From a virus: a DNA stretch of 43,962 nt. Shown one piece after another: positions 1 through 6,990 of this stretch (position 1 is its first letter; each line of letters begins with the position of its first letter). Location: IMG/VR virus record IMGVR_UViG_3300028840_002185, positions 64,001 through 107,962 of that record; one strand, written 5' to 3'. The translations under genes were made by a program, and so were the position numbers. The notes below the pieces were generated by a model, which had not been told where the DNA came from, made no database searches, and saw only the letters and a list, made by a program, of their open reading frames with translations.

Positions 1-1
1 G

Positions 2-346
2 CTTGGCAAACCTGATATGATTGGCAAATGGAGAACTTCAATCAGGGAATTGGGATTGTTTATTGATTCTGCTCCATTGCATTTTGCTTCCGATCAATCA
101 ATTTGGCAAGGCATTCGCAAAAGCCCAATGCCAGATGAAATAATTGAAACGATCTGCGGTGATTACCTTTCAATTGAAAACTATGGTGCATGGGATGATT
201 GGGCTTGCGATTTAGGTTTTGATATTGATTCAAAAGAGGATCGATTGAATGCTAAACTGGCATACAATACAATCCAGAAGCAATCAAACAAAGCTCAAAT
301 GTTTTTCAGATCTGATTGGGCCAATCTCTGCAATGAAAGTTATTAA
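2..346 (+). CDS. Conserved phage hypothetical protein, 5'-truncated
   Basis: The reading frame is open to the left edge of the window. No Shine-Dalgarno precedes the first ATG (base 17), so this is probably the C-terminal part of a longer gene. The segment EIIETICGDYLS followed by an acidic W/D-rich stretch resembles a recurrent family of unnamed phage proteins. I recognise no catalytic motif. The next gene starts 12 bases after its stop behind a GAGG ribosome site, so it is probably part of the same operon. The family resemblance is from memory. Confidence 0.7.
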   Translation, partial: LGKPDMIGKWRTSIRELGLFIDSAPLHFASDQSIWQGIRKSPMPDEIIETICGDYLSIENYGAWDDWACDLGFDIDSKEDRLNAKLAYNTIQKQSNKAQMFFRSDWANLCNESY

Positions 347-357
347 GAGGTAATTAA

Positions 358-705
358 ATGAATAGACAATCTATTATTGATCGACTAAATGAGATACGTT
401 CTGAATTACTGTCATTGGCAAATTCCATTCGAGAATTACCACCTAACCCTAATGTAGAACCTTTATCAGATAATGCGTTTGTCATTAAAATAAGTGAATT
501 AAATAAGCATTCAAACTTCACACCGTTCTATCATTCATTTGAAAATCAATACGCATTGATTGCTCAAATCATTGAAGATTGCGATCTAAATGATGCTTTA
601 GACAAACTTGACATTATCATAAAAAAGGGTAAACTATATCACAATAAGCAATTGATAACATTTCACCCTGAAGTAATTAAAAGTATTAAATCATTAATCA
701 ATTAG
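358..705 (+). CDS. Hypothetical protein, helical
   Basis: 115 residues, with AAGAGG upstream of the ATG. The N-terminal 30 residues look like an amphipathic helix (IIDRLNEIRSELLSLANSI). A second helical, acidic stretch follows in the middle, and the C-terminus is lysine-rich. No family is recognised. It sits in the rightward cluster of small genes. Confidence 0.75.
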   Translation: MNRQSIIDRLNEIRSELLSLANSIRELPPNPNVEPLSDNAFVIKISELNKHSNFTPFYHSFENQYALIAQIIEDCDLNDALDKLDIIIKKGKLYHNKQLITFHPEVIKSIKSLIN

Positions 706-719
706 AAAGGAGATCATTT

Positions 720-899
720 ATGGCAAAGTGTATGCAATCGATTAAAGACAAAGCAGAAGTCAAAAGAGTTTCCAATCAAGAAGCAAAATATCTGTATGCT
801 TCAGGCAATTGGAAGTATATCAGCAAATCTGATTACAATCGAGTCAAAGCAGGTTTTGTCAATGGCAATGGAGTTACTAACAATCAATCGAAAGGATAA
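720..899 (+). CDS. Small hypothetical protein (59 aa)
   Basis: The ATG at 720 lies 9 bases after GAAAGGAG, one of the best ribosome sites in the window. The product is basic, with several N-terminal lysines (MAKCMQSIKDKAEVKR) and a YLYASGNWKYISK core. The frame is uninterrupted to TAA at 897. Its stop is followed 2 bases later by the next ATG, and the AAAGGA at its 3' end serves as that gene's ribosome site. Function unknown. Confidence 0.65.
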   Translation: MAKCMQSIKDKAEVKRVSNQEAKYLYASGNWKYISKSDYNRVKAGFVNGNGVTNNQSKG

Positions 900-901
900 T
901 T

Positions 902-1054
902 ATGTATCAAATCATTGGAGTTTACAAAGGCAATCGGGAAGTCATCGATGAAACTGATTCAAAGCAAGATGCCGATTATCTTGTTTCAGAATATCGATTG
1001 GCTTATGGCAATGAATGGACAATTTATTCAATCAAAGTGAAAGGAGCTAATTAA
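902..1054 (+). CDS. Small hypothetical protein (50 aa)
   Basis: 50 residues beginning MYQIIGVYKGNREVID. The ATG follows AAAGGA at the end of the preceding gene. The pattern (an initial beta strand, an acidic turn DETDSKQDAD, a helix YLVSEYRLAYG and a final strand WTIYSIKVKG) fits a small alpha/beta domain like those in many phage proteins of unknown role. Its last codons contain the AAGGAG that serves the next gene, so translation is probably coupled. Confidence 0.65.
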   Translation: MYQIIGVYKGNREVIDETDSKQDADYLVSEYRLAYGNEWTIYSIKVKGAN

Positions 1055-1056
1055 TT

Positions 1057-1926
1057 ATGAACAAACATTTAAATTACAACAATCATCCTTATTCCTATTC
1101 AGATCCACAATCTTACAATCATTTGGCTGATTACCTATCAAAAGGCATTCGTAAAGCCAAAACTACTGATAGGCCAATTGCCAATAATACCAGAGTCATT
1201 CGCAGATCGGATGATTCAATTGCAATCAAACTTCATAATACCGATGTAATTACATTCTTTAAAAATGGTGAGATTCAATTGTTTACAGATGGTTGGAAAA
1301 CTGTAACAACAAAGGATCGAATCAATCGATTCCTGCCTTCTGGTATTGGTGTTTATTCCGAAAAACACATTTGGTATGTAACAATTGGTGATTGGCGATC
1401 AGGCAAAAAGTATTTGTTTGAAGATTTCATGATAATTGATTCTGATCGCAATGTATTTGACTTTGAACACAATCCAATTCCAGAACATTCAAAAGAAGCA
1501 GAAAAAGCTAAACGCAAGCAATTGCGCCAGATCGATAACTTCATTCGCAAAGGATTGAAACGATTAGGCAATGGTGAAATCAGTCAATCCCAGGGTGATT
1601 GTTGGATCTGTTCAATGAAGCAAGTTAATACAGGTGATTCAATGGAAGGCAACAATCAATACAGTTGCATTCAATCACATATCGATGAAGATTACTTTCA
1701 CTTCTCATTGGTAATGAATGCTGTCAAATCGGAATGCTATGATCCAGATGGAAATTTTGGCAATGACAAAATGACATTCGGATTGGCTCCAGTTGATAAG
1801 CATAATCTATCGGTATGGGCAAATGGGCCTGATTGTAGCAGTCATTCAACAATGGCTGCCGATATGACATTACAAAGACTTCAAAGAATTCTGAAGCAAT
1901 TCATTATGAAACAATTAGGCATTTAA
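1057..1926 (+). CDS. Conserved phage hypothetical protein (289 aa)
   Basis: The ATG follows AAGGAG by 11 bases. The first ~115 residues are a beta-rich module (TRVIRRSDDSIAIKLHNT, GWKTVTTKDRINRF) that I know from unnamed proteins of many tailed phages. Residues about 185-215 hold GDCWICSM, a later C and an H, followed by HIDEDYFHFSLV, which could be a small metal-binding or thiol site. No enzymatic assignment is possible. The gene is probably early, given its place among small genes upstream of replication. Confidence 0.8.
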   Translation: MNKHLNYNNHPYSYSDPQSYNHLADYLSKGIRKAKTTDRPIANNTRVIRRSDDSIAIKLHNTDVITFFKNGEIQLFTDGWKTVTTKDRINRFLPSGIGVYSEKHIWYVTIGDWRSGKKYLFEDFMIIDSDRNVFDFEHNPIPEHSKEAEKAKRKQLRQIDNFIRKGLKRLGNGEISQSQGDCWICSMKQVNTGDSMEGNNQYSCIQSHIDEDYFHFSLVMNAVKSECYDPDGNFGNDKMTFGLAPVDKHNLSVWANGPDCSSHSTMAADMTLQRLQRILKQFIMKQLGI

Positions 1927-1976
1927 TCACTAACAAACCCATCACAGCAAAATTAAACGAAAGGAGTCAATTAATT

Positions 1977-2786
1977 ATGGAACAACCAATCGAAACAATT
2001 AAATACAGGGGCTTTAACATTAACATTTATCCTGATTACGATCCGCATTTCAATCCAGTTGAAGATTGGGATATGTTTGGCAAAATGGTTTGTTGGCATT
2101 CACGTTATAATTTGGGCCATGAACAACCTAAATGTGATCCTGATGAATTCATGAAAGATCTGGCAATTGAAGCTGATCCAATCATTGAAGACAAAATCTA
2201 TTATTGGGATGAAGGTGCAGGTTGGGCAATGCTATCAAACAAATATCCATTTAATGATCCTGATGTAGAACCATATACTGCAATCAATCAATCCAACAAG
2301 CGAATTGACTCCCTGATCCAGAAAGCAATTGATAAACACTACATTATCCTACCTCTATACCTCTATGATCATTCCGGCATTACAATTAGTACAAGTCCAT
2401 TTTCCTGCCCTTGGGATAGTGGTCAAGTCGGAATCATTTATGTATCAATCAAAGACGTTCTCAAAGAATTCAATCGAAATAAAATGTCCAAAAAACTCCG
2501 CAAAAGGGCAATTGATCTATTGATGGGTGAAGTTAAAGTTTACGATCAATACCTTACTGGAGAAGTCTATGGTTTTATGATTGAACCTACCGATAAAAAC
2601 AAATCAATTGAATGTGATGATTCTTGTTGGGGCTTTTATGGTTACGATCATGAAAAGTCTGGATTGCTTGAACATGCCAAATCTTCAATTGATTGGGCAA
2701 TTAATAATTACAAGAAATCTGTCATTGCCAATCATAATAGACGATTGCAGATAAATTCATTTATGCAATGCTGTTGGGCCTATTAA
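1977..2786 (+). CDS. Conserved phage hypothetical protein (269 aa)
   Basis: Starts behind GAAAGGAG. The N-terminal segment (YRGFNINIYPDYD, DMFGKMVCWHSRYNLG) resembles a recurrent phage domain of unknown function. A central block from about residue 117 (HYIILPLYLYDHSGITI) followed by SCPWDSGQVGIIYV resembles another module often seen with it. The C-terminus holds CDDSCWGFYGYDH. No catalytic residues can be assigned. Confidence 0.8.
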   Translation: MEQPIETIKYRGFNINIYPDYDPHFNPVEDWDMFGKMVCWHSRYNLGHEQPKCDPDEFMKDLAIEADPIIEDKIYYWDEGAGWAMLSNKYPFNDPDVEPYTAINQSNKRIDSLIQKAIDKHYIILPLYLYDHSGITISTSPFSCPWDSGQVGIIYVSIKDVLKEFNRNKMSKKLRKRAIDLLMGEVKVYDQYLTGEVYGFMIEPTDKNKSIECDDSCWGFYGYDHEKSGLLEHAKSSIDWAINNYKKSVIANHNRRLQINSFMQCCWAY

Positions 2787-2788
2787 TC

Positions 2789-3073
2789 ATGAAAAAGAAT
2801 AAAGACGGATCAATCAGAAAACAAAAGGATCATTGCGTATTGCCTACCTGTTCCAAATGTTCAATTAGATTGCACAATGGTAATGCCTACAAAAGAACCA
2901 ATGGTCAATTCACTACCTATTGCAGAATTTGCAATACAGATGTGGCAATCATTAAGGCATGGCGCAATAAGGGATTTGGTGCAATTCAAGATCGTATCAT
3001 TCATTATGAACACATGATTGAATTGCTATTGGAAGCAACTGATCAATTAAAAGAAAGGAGATCAATTAAATGA
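2789..3073 (+). CDS. Small zinc-finger-like protein
   Basis: I chose the ATG at 2789 (MKKNKDG) rather than the in-frame ATG at 2768 inside the preceding gene, because it lies just past that gene's stop; no strong Shine-Dalgarno decides it. The ~94-residue product has CSKC and, about 25 residues later, CRIC, the arrangement of a treble-clef or zinc ribbon, followed by a helical C-terminus. It may bind nucleic acid, but no nuclease motif is visible. It overlaps the next gene by 4 bases (ATGA). Confidence 0.7.
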   Translation: MKKNKDGSIRKQKDHCVLPTCSKCSIRLHNGNAYKRTNGQFTTYCRICNTDVAIIKAWRNKGFGAIQDRIIHYEHMIELLLEATDQLKERRSIK

Positions 3074-3429
3074 CTTACAAAGAACTATTAGAGAAAATCG
3101 AAAATGGTGATTACGATGAATATGAAGATCGAATTGATGTTACAATTGAAATCAGCTTGATTGAGTATGGAATCATTCGCAATCCAGAGGACGGTGAATG
3201 CCTGTTCTATAAGGATAATCCAGAACCGGATGATGATGATCGAATTCAATTGTACAAATACGATGTTACAATTGAAGATGTTCAGGAATATCTTGAAAAT
3301 GATGCTGAAGATGGTTTCTTTCGATTCATTGGATCTGATCGTAACAAGGAAATTGAAAACCTTGACAATGAAAATCTGGCCCCCATTATTCATTCAATCA
3401 ATCAATGGGATGGATGGTTCAACTCATGA
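3070..3429 (+). CDS. Acidic hypothetical protein
   Basis: 119 residues, highly acidic (DYDEYEDRID, EPDDDDRIQLYKYD), behind GAAAGGAG. It ends WDGWFNS. Highly acidic small phage proteins sometimes mimic DNA or bind basic host proteins, but nothing specific supports that here. The stop overlaps the start of the next small gene (ATGA at 3426). Confidence 0.7.
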   Translation: MTYKELLEKIENGDYDEYEDRIDVTIEISLIEYGIIRNPEDGECLFYKDNPEPDDDDRIQLYKYDVTIEDVQEYLENDAEDGFFRFIGSDRNKEIENLDNENLAPIIHSINQWDGWFNS

Positions 3430-3530
3430 TACTAATCATAATACAGGCTTATTTAGGAGCATTTGCAATTGTAGGCAGTATAGTATTAGTCTATAAATTC
3501 CTACAATGGCTTGAATCAATTTTAAACTAA
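3426..3530 (+). CDS. 34-residue single-span membrane peptide
   Basis: An ATGA overlap with the preceding gene gives a 34-codon frame whose product is almost all one hydrophobic helix (ILIIIQAYLGAFAIVGSIVL), followed by a short polar tail. Start overlap, correct spacing to the next gene and a coherent membrane segment make it plausible as a real small gene. It is too short to classify. Confidence 0.5.
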   Translation: MILIIIQAYLGAFAIVGSIVLVYKFLQWLESILN

Positions 3531-3549
3531 TTAAAAGGAGATTACTTCT

Positions 3550-3819
3550 ATGCCTATTACATTAAAACAAGCCAAACAATTACGGTATGGTGACATTCTT
3601 TATCATCAATCAATTACCAATTCCGATGGAACTCCCCAAAGGTGGCGTGTCAATGGAATGCCTAAACTCTGGAAAACTGATCCCAAAAGAATCAAAGTAC
3701 CATTGAAGTATGGATTGTATGCCTATGGTGAATTGACCAATGGTACAATTGAAGGCAATCAATACACATTTGATTTGGTCGAATTTGAATTGAATGAAGC
3801 AATCATAAAAAAGAAATAA
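3550..3819 (+). CDS. Hypothetical protein, possible SH3-like barrel
   Basis: 89 residues behind AAAAGGAG. The sequence begins MPITLKQAKQLRYGDILYHQ and continues RWRVNGMPKLWK, with a C-terminal LVEFELNEA. This beta-rich layout with an early YGDILYH resembles small phage proteins with an SH3-like fold that I have seen annotated only as hypothetical. Moderate confidence that it is a gene, low for any function. Confidence 0.7.
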   Translation: MPITLKQAKQLRYGDILYHQSITNSDGTPQRWRVNGMPKLWKTDPKRIKVPLKYGLYAYGELTNGTIEGNQYTFDLVEFELNEAIIKKK

Positions 3820-3832
3820 GGAGAGAACACCT

Positions 3833-4093
3833 ATGAATAAACTTGCATATGATATTGATGAAATCCTGCAATTGGATGACGATCTAAATGATACCGCTTT
3901 ATTCCTTAATACAGAACTTGATTACAATTTATGCGATCACTATGGAATTACAATTGATGAACTTGATATAATTCCAATTGACAAATTGCGTGAATTGCGT
4001 ATCTATGCTTTGTTTGGCAATGATGAAGCATTGGATGAAGAAACAACCGATTTGGAATTGTTTCTTGAAGAAAACTTCCTTTATAAAACATAA
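3833..4093 (+). CDS. Small acidic hypothetical protein
   Basis: 86 residues, strongly acidic and leucine-rich (DIDEILQLDDDLND, DELDIIPIDKLREL), behind AAGGAGAG. Nothing recognisable beyond predicted helices. It belongs to the small-gene cluster. Confidence 0.65.
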   Translation: MNKLAYDIDEILQLDDDLNDTALFLNTELDYNLCDHYGITIDELDIIPIDKLRELRIYALFGNDEALDEETTDLELFLEENFLYKT

Positions 4094-4126
4094 TTCCATT
4101 TTACAATTAATTGAAAGGATAAATTT

Positions 4127-4375
4127 ATGGCATCTAATCCAGAACTTGATAGAATGCAAATGACAATTGAATTAGCAATTGAAAGAATCAGATTGCGAAT
4201 TAACATGCTGCCAACTGTATTTTCTGGATCAAAAGATGAAATAGATCCTGATACTGGATTACGAAAAGATTTTCTTCAATTGCGTAAACGTCAATCTTTA
4301 TTGATTGAAGTATCAACAAACCTAACAAAGCAGCATTTGGAAAATTACCAGAAAAATCGATTGAAAGGAGATTAA
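4127..4375 (+). CDS. Small helical hypothetical protein
   Basis: 82 residues with GAAAGGAT upstream. A long N-terminal helix (MQMTIELAIERIRLRI) is followed by a loop (GSKDEIDPDTG) and a second helix (LRKRQSLLIEVSTNLTKQ), so a helical hairpin is likely. Its 3' end carries the GAAAGGAG used by the next gene. Confidence 0.65.
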   Translation: MASNPELDRMQMTIELAIERIRLRINMLPTVFSGSKDEIDPDTGLRKDFLQLRKRQSLLIEVSTNLTKQHLENYQKNRLKGD

Positions 4376-4378
4376 TTA

Positions 4379-4615
4379 ATGAATTTATTTAAAATTAAAG
4401 TAATTAACATTTGTCAAAGGTGCTATCGGGAACTCAAATTTGAAGTCAAAATTGATGATTCAATTTCTGATTATGAGATTGAAGTCCAATCACCACTTTG
4501 CCCTGATTGCAAAAAGGCAGATATAGAAGAAGCAATTAAAAAAGAACGTAAAGCAATTGTTAATCGAGTTACTGAAGTATTAAATGGATCGGATCTGTTA
4601 AACAAATTCAATTAA
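4379..4615 (+). CDS. Small zinc-ribbon-like protein
   Basis: 78 residues with two Cys pairs, CQRC at about residues 12-15 and CPDC at about 41-44, separated by an acidic beta-like stretch. This is a typical four-Cys zinc ribbon. A helical lysine-rich C-terminus follows. The role is unknown; a zinc-ribbon adaptor binding nucleic acid or a host protein is possible. Confidence 0.65.
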   Translation: MNLFKIKVINICQRCYRELKFEVKIDDSISDYEIEVQSPLCPDCKKADIEEAIKKERKAIVNRVTEVLNGSDLLNKFN

Positions 4616-4634
4616 AAGAAAGGGGAATTAATCA

Positions 4635-5093
4635 ATGGCACATTTCTATGCAGACATTCAAGGCAATCGTGGTGAAGCAACCCGAATGGGAACAAAGCAA
4701 TCAGGAATTGGCGGTCACATTAGAGGATGGCATGTTGGGGCAAGGGTCAGCTTGCATTTCAATGAATTACTCGATTGTGACGTTTGCCATGTTCAAGCAA
4801 CTAAAGGATCAAGTGGTTATGGTTCTGAGCATTTGGCAGATATAATTGAAAAAGACAATGGCATTCAAATTCAATTAAATTCCAAATTGAATAAGTATCT
4901 TTCAGAATATGATTATGTTCAGATGAAAGAAGATATTGCTTCAATCATTTTCGATTACGAAGGGTATGCCAGTGGATCTGATATGATTGAATACGTCAGG
5001 CCACATGAAGAAGATTGCCATGCTCTTGCAGAACTCATTATGGACAAACTCAATTACAGGGTCATTCAATCGGAGGACGATGATGATAACTAA
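4635..5093 (+). CDS. Conserved phage hypothetical protein (152 aa)
   Basis: The N-terminus reads MAHFYADIQGNRGEATRMG, followed by KQSGIGGHIRGWHVGARVS. I know this pattern as a widespread unnamed phage family of small beta-rich proteins. The C-terminal half is helical and acidic. The start follows AAGGGGA. Its last 11 bases overlap the next gene. No enzymatic activity can be inferred. Confidence 0.8.
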   Translation: MAHFYADIQGNRGEATRMGTKQSGIGGHIRGWHVGARVSLHFNELLDCDVCHVQATKGSSGYGSEHLADIIEKDNGIQIQLNSKLNKYLSEYDYVQMKEDIASIIFDYEGYASGSDMIEYVRPHEEDCHALAELIMDKLNYRVIQSEDDDDN

Positions 5094-5328
5094 GTATGTC
5101 AAGAATCAAACAATCTATGAGATCAATTGGACTGAATTGTTTGATGGTGCAATCAAACGGTATATTAAAACACGTTATGGATTAACAGATCTAACAAAGG
5201 CCAGAATTCGGATTCTCAATCGATCTGGAGCAATGGTTGATCCTACTACCCTTCAGATTAAAATGCCTGAATTGATTGACGAGCAACGATTTACTCCAAA
5301 TGATCCAGACCTAATGAAAGGAGATTAA
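5083..5328 (+). CDS. Small hypothetical protein (81 aa)
   Basis: The start chosen is the ATG at 5083 (MITKYV), 6 bases after CGGAGG. The tandem ATG at 5080 is possible but too close to the ribosome site. The product has a basic central part (GAIKRYIKTRYGL) and a KARIRILNR strand. It overlaps the preceding gene by 11 bases, suggesting translational coupling. Function unknown. Confidence 0.65.
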   Translation: MITKYVKNQTIYEINWTELFDGAIKRYIKTRYGLTDLTKARIRILNRSGAMVDPTTLQIKMPELIDEQRFTPNDPDLMKGD

Positions 5329-5330
5329 TT

Positions 5331-5690
5331 ATGCCAAAGAAAATAATTCCAATTAGAATTGAAGTCTTTGATCCAAGAACATTAATCGACATAGGATGGT
5401 CACTTGAAAAAGTCGATGGAAACAAGTATCATTCAGGTGGTTATGAAATGGTTAGTCCAGATGGTGAATTTACAATCAAGCATACTGTTAGAATAGCAAG
5501 TGGTTATCGAATGGAATATGATTGTACTATCAATAATATTCCAATGTGGGCTAATGCAGAACTCTCAGATCAATTGAGAGATTTCATGCTCTCTTTAGGT
5601 CAACTGGAACATTCAATTAGATCCGATCAGTTTGACAAAAATAGATCTGATCTGTTAAATAAATTCACTTTTAAAAAATTGGAGAATTAA
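5331..5690 (+). CDS. Hypothetical protein (119 aa)
   Basis: Starts behind GAAAGGAG. The N-terminus is basic (MPKKIIPIRIEV). The middle is beta-rich and the C-terminus helical (QLRDFMLSLGQLEHSI). No family recognised. Confidence 0.7.
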   Translation: MPKKIIPIRIEVFDPRTLIDIGWSLEKVDGNKYHSGGYEMVSPDGEFTIKHTVRIASGYRMEYDCTINNIPMWANAELSDQLRDFMLSLGQLEHSIRSDQFDKNRSDLLNKFTFKKLEN

Positions 5691-5693
5691 TCA

Positions 5694-6206
5694 ATGATAA
5701 ATAAAAGAAAATTCGATGACAAATGGATCTTGGCAATGAAACCCTATTCCAACGTTAAAGGCGATAATCACCTTTGCATTGTATTCGCTTATTTGCCAAC
5801 AAACTCAATCACTCCATATGTAACATGGGTTTATAACAATCAGGATCAGGGATTCTTTTGGGGCCATTATCATAGACATATCAATGAAGCAATTCCTGAA
5901 TTCATGACCAGAGGAACCGGAACAGCAGTTTATGATGAAGCAATGATTAAATCCCATGATGCAATTGAATGTCACTATTGCAATTTTCTTGATCGGGAAG
6001 GTGGAGTTGAAGAATGTGATTCAGATCATGCTCAATTGATTTCTGTTTACCTTCATAAACCTGAAGGTGGAATTGAATGGATCACCGATCACTTTGATGG
6101 TAAAGATGCTGCCAGAATTATAAGATGGATCAGCAATCGATTTGAATTACCAGTAATTCATCAACCAGATGATCTTCATTACATTAAATTAAAACCAATT
6201 AATTGA
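5694..6206 (+). CDS. Hypothetical protein (170 aa)
   Basis: 170 residues behind TTGGAGA. Contains CHYCNFLDREGGVEEC and several His and Asp residues, which could bind a metal but match no motif I know. It ends HYIKLKPIN. The final YIKLK faintly resembles the basic-hydrophobic terminal peptides found downstream, but I do not count it among them. Confidence 0.7.
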   Translation: MINKRKFDDKWILAMKPYSNVKGDNHLCIVFAYLPTNSITPYVTWVYNNQDQGFFWGHYHRHINEAIPEFMTRGTGTAVYDEAMIKSHDAIECHYCNFLDREGGVEECDSDHAQLISVYLHKPEGGIEWITDHFDGKDAARIIRWISNRFELPVIHQPDDLHYIKLKPIN

Positions 6207-6218
6207 TAAGGAGAAGTC

Positions 6219-6395
6219 ATGTCGAATAAAAATAAACACGTTAATATCCGAATAACTGATACAGTCAATAAGCAAATCAATTCAATTCATAAGGAATTGG
6301 AAAAGGAAAGTGGATTGACATATTCCAGATCTCAAATCATATTTATGCTTATAATCAAAGGGATTGAAAAATATGTCGAAAATCGAATTTCTTAG
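6219..6395 (+). CDS. Putative small ribbon-helix-helix-like DNA-binding protein
   Basis: 58 residues behind AAGGAG. The layout is a basic N-terminus, one beta strand (HVNIRITD), a helix (TVNKQINSIHKELEKE), then TYSRSQIIFMLIIKGIEKY as a second helix. This is the order and length of a ribbon-helix-helix repressor. It is the last gene before the only consensus-like promoter I found, so it could regulate that promoter. The fold is inferred from the pattern only. Confidence 0.55.
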   Translation: MSNKNKHVNIRITDTVNKQINSIHKELEKESGLTYSRSQIIFMLIIKGIEKYVENRIS

Positions 6396-6419
6396 TTATA
6401 TCAACAGGTTTCAGAAGAC

Positions 6420-6448
6420 TTGACAAGCCTTTTATAATAGGTTATACT
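6420..6448 (+). promoter_or_regulatory. Sigma70-type promoter for the replication region
   Basis: TTGACA at 6420-6425, a spacer of exactly 17 bases, and TATACT at 6443-6448. The -35 box is perfect and the -10 box matches 5 of 6 consensus positions. Transcription would start near 6455, giving a leader of about 50 bases before the ATG at 6504. It lies in the longest gap of the left arm (6396-6503) and points into the replication genes. Recognition by host sigma70 is inferred from sequence. Confidence 0.75.
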
Positions 6449-6503
6449 GTTACTTGACCAAATGGCAAAAACCTATCTAAACCAAACGAAAGGAGATCAA
6501 TCA

Positions 6504-6986
6504 ATGAGCGAATGGCAGAAATACAATGATGAACTAAAACAATCAATCGAAGAACCTACCAAAAAAGATTTACTTCAGATGGATGAATTGCATTTAACCA
6601 TCTATGAATTGAATCAGGAGAAAATATCTCTTGAGCAATCACTCAAAGAAGTAAATGACAAACTGGAACAAAAGATCGAAAAAGTCAGACAATTACTTGA
6701 ATCCAAAAATCCCCCTAATTGGGCATGGAATTGGATCTTCAAAAAGACCTCAATTGCATGGAAACAAGAATTCATCAGTCGATTGGGTAAGGCTGAAGCC
6801 AATAAAATATCGGCTGAAGCAAAACAGAAAGAATATCCAAAGGTCGGCATTCGATTCGTTGATCCTAATCCTGAACTCATTCCCGAAACTCCAATCGATA
6901 AAGCCAAACGTAATGTCAAACGATTGGATCTCCCTGCACCCAAACTAACTCTTAAAGAACGTCTTGCTCAATTGAAGGGTAATTAA
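6504..6986 (+). CDS. Coiled-coil protein with recurring terminal peptides
   Basis: Start at ATG 6504, behind AAACGAAAGGAG; an in-frame ATG at 6462 lies too close to the promoter. The 160-residue product has a coiled coil at about residues 25-65 (heptads of L/I with E/K), a middle domain with PPNWAWNWIFKKT, and a C-terminus containing KRLDLPAPK and then LTLKERLAQLKGN. Both end motifs recur in other replication proteins of this phage. It is the first gene after the promoter. Function unknown; a scaffold or adaptor is my inference. Confidence 0.75.
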   Translation: MSEWQKYNDELKQSIEEPTKKDLLQMDELHLTIYELNQEKISLEQSLKEVNDKLEQKIEKVRQLLESKNPPNWAWNWIFKKTSIAWKQEFISRLGKAEANKISAEAKQKEYPKVGIRFVDPNPELIPETPIDKAKRNVKRLDLPAPKLTLKERLAQLKGN

Positions 6987-6990
6987 AATT

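Noticed and set aside
3088-3393. Minus-strand 101-codon frame rich in I and F
   Set aside because: It mirrors an acidic plus-strand gene, and its hydrophobic content is a by-product of antisense Asp/Glu codons.
6462-6503. Upstream ATG (MAKTYLNQTKGDQS) for the coiled-coil gene
   Set aside because: It lies about 7 bases from the predicted transcription start with no ribosome site, whereas ATG 6504 follows AAAGGAG.
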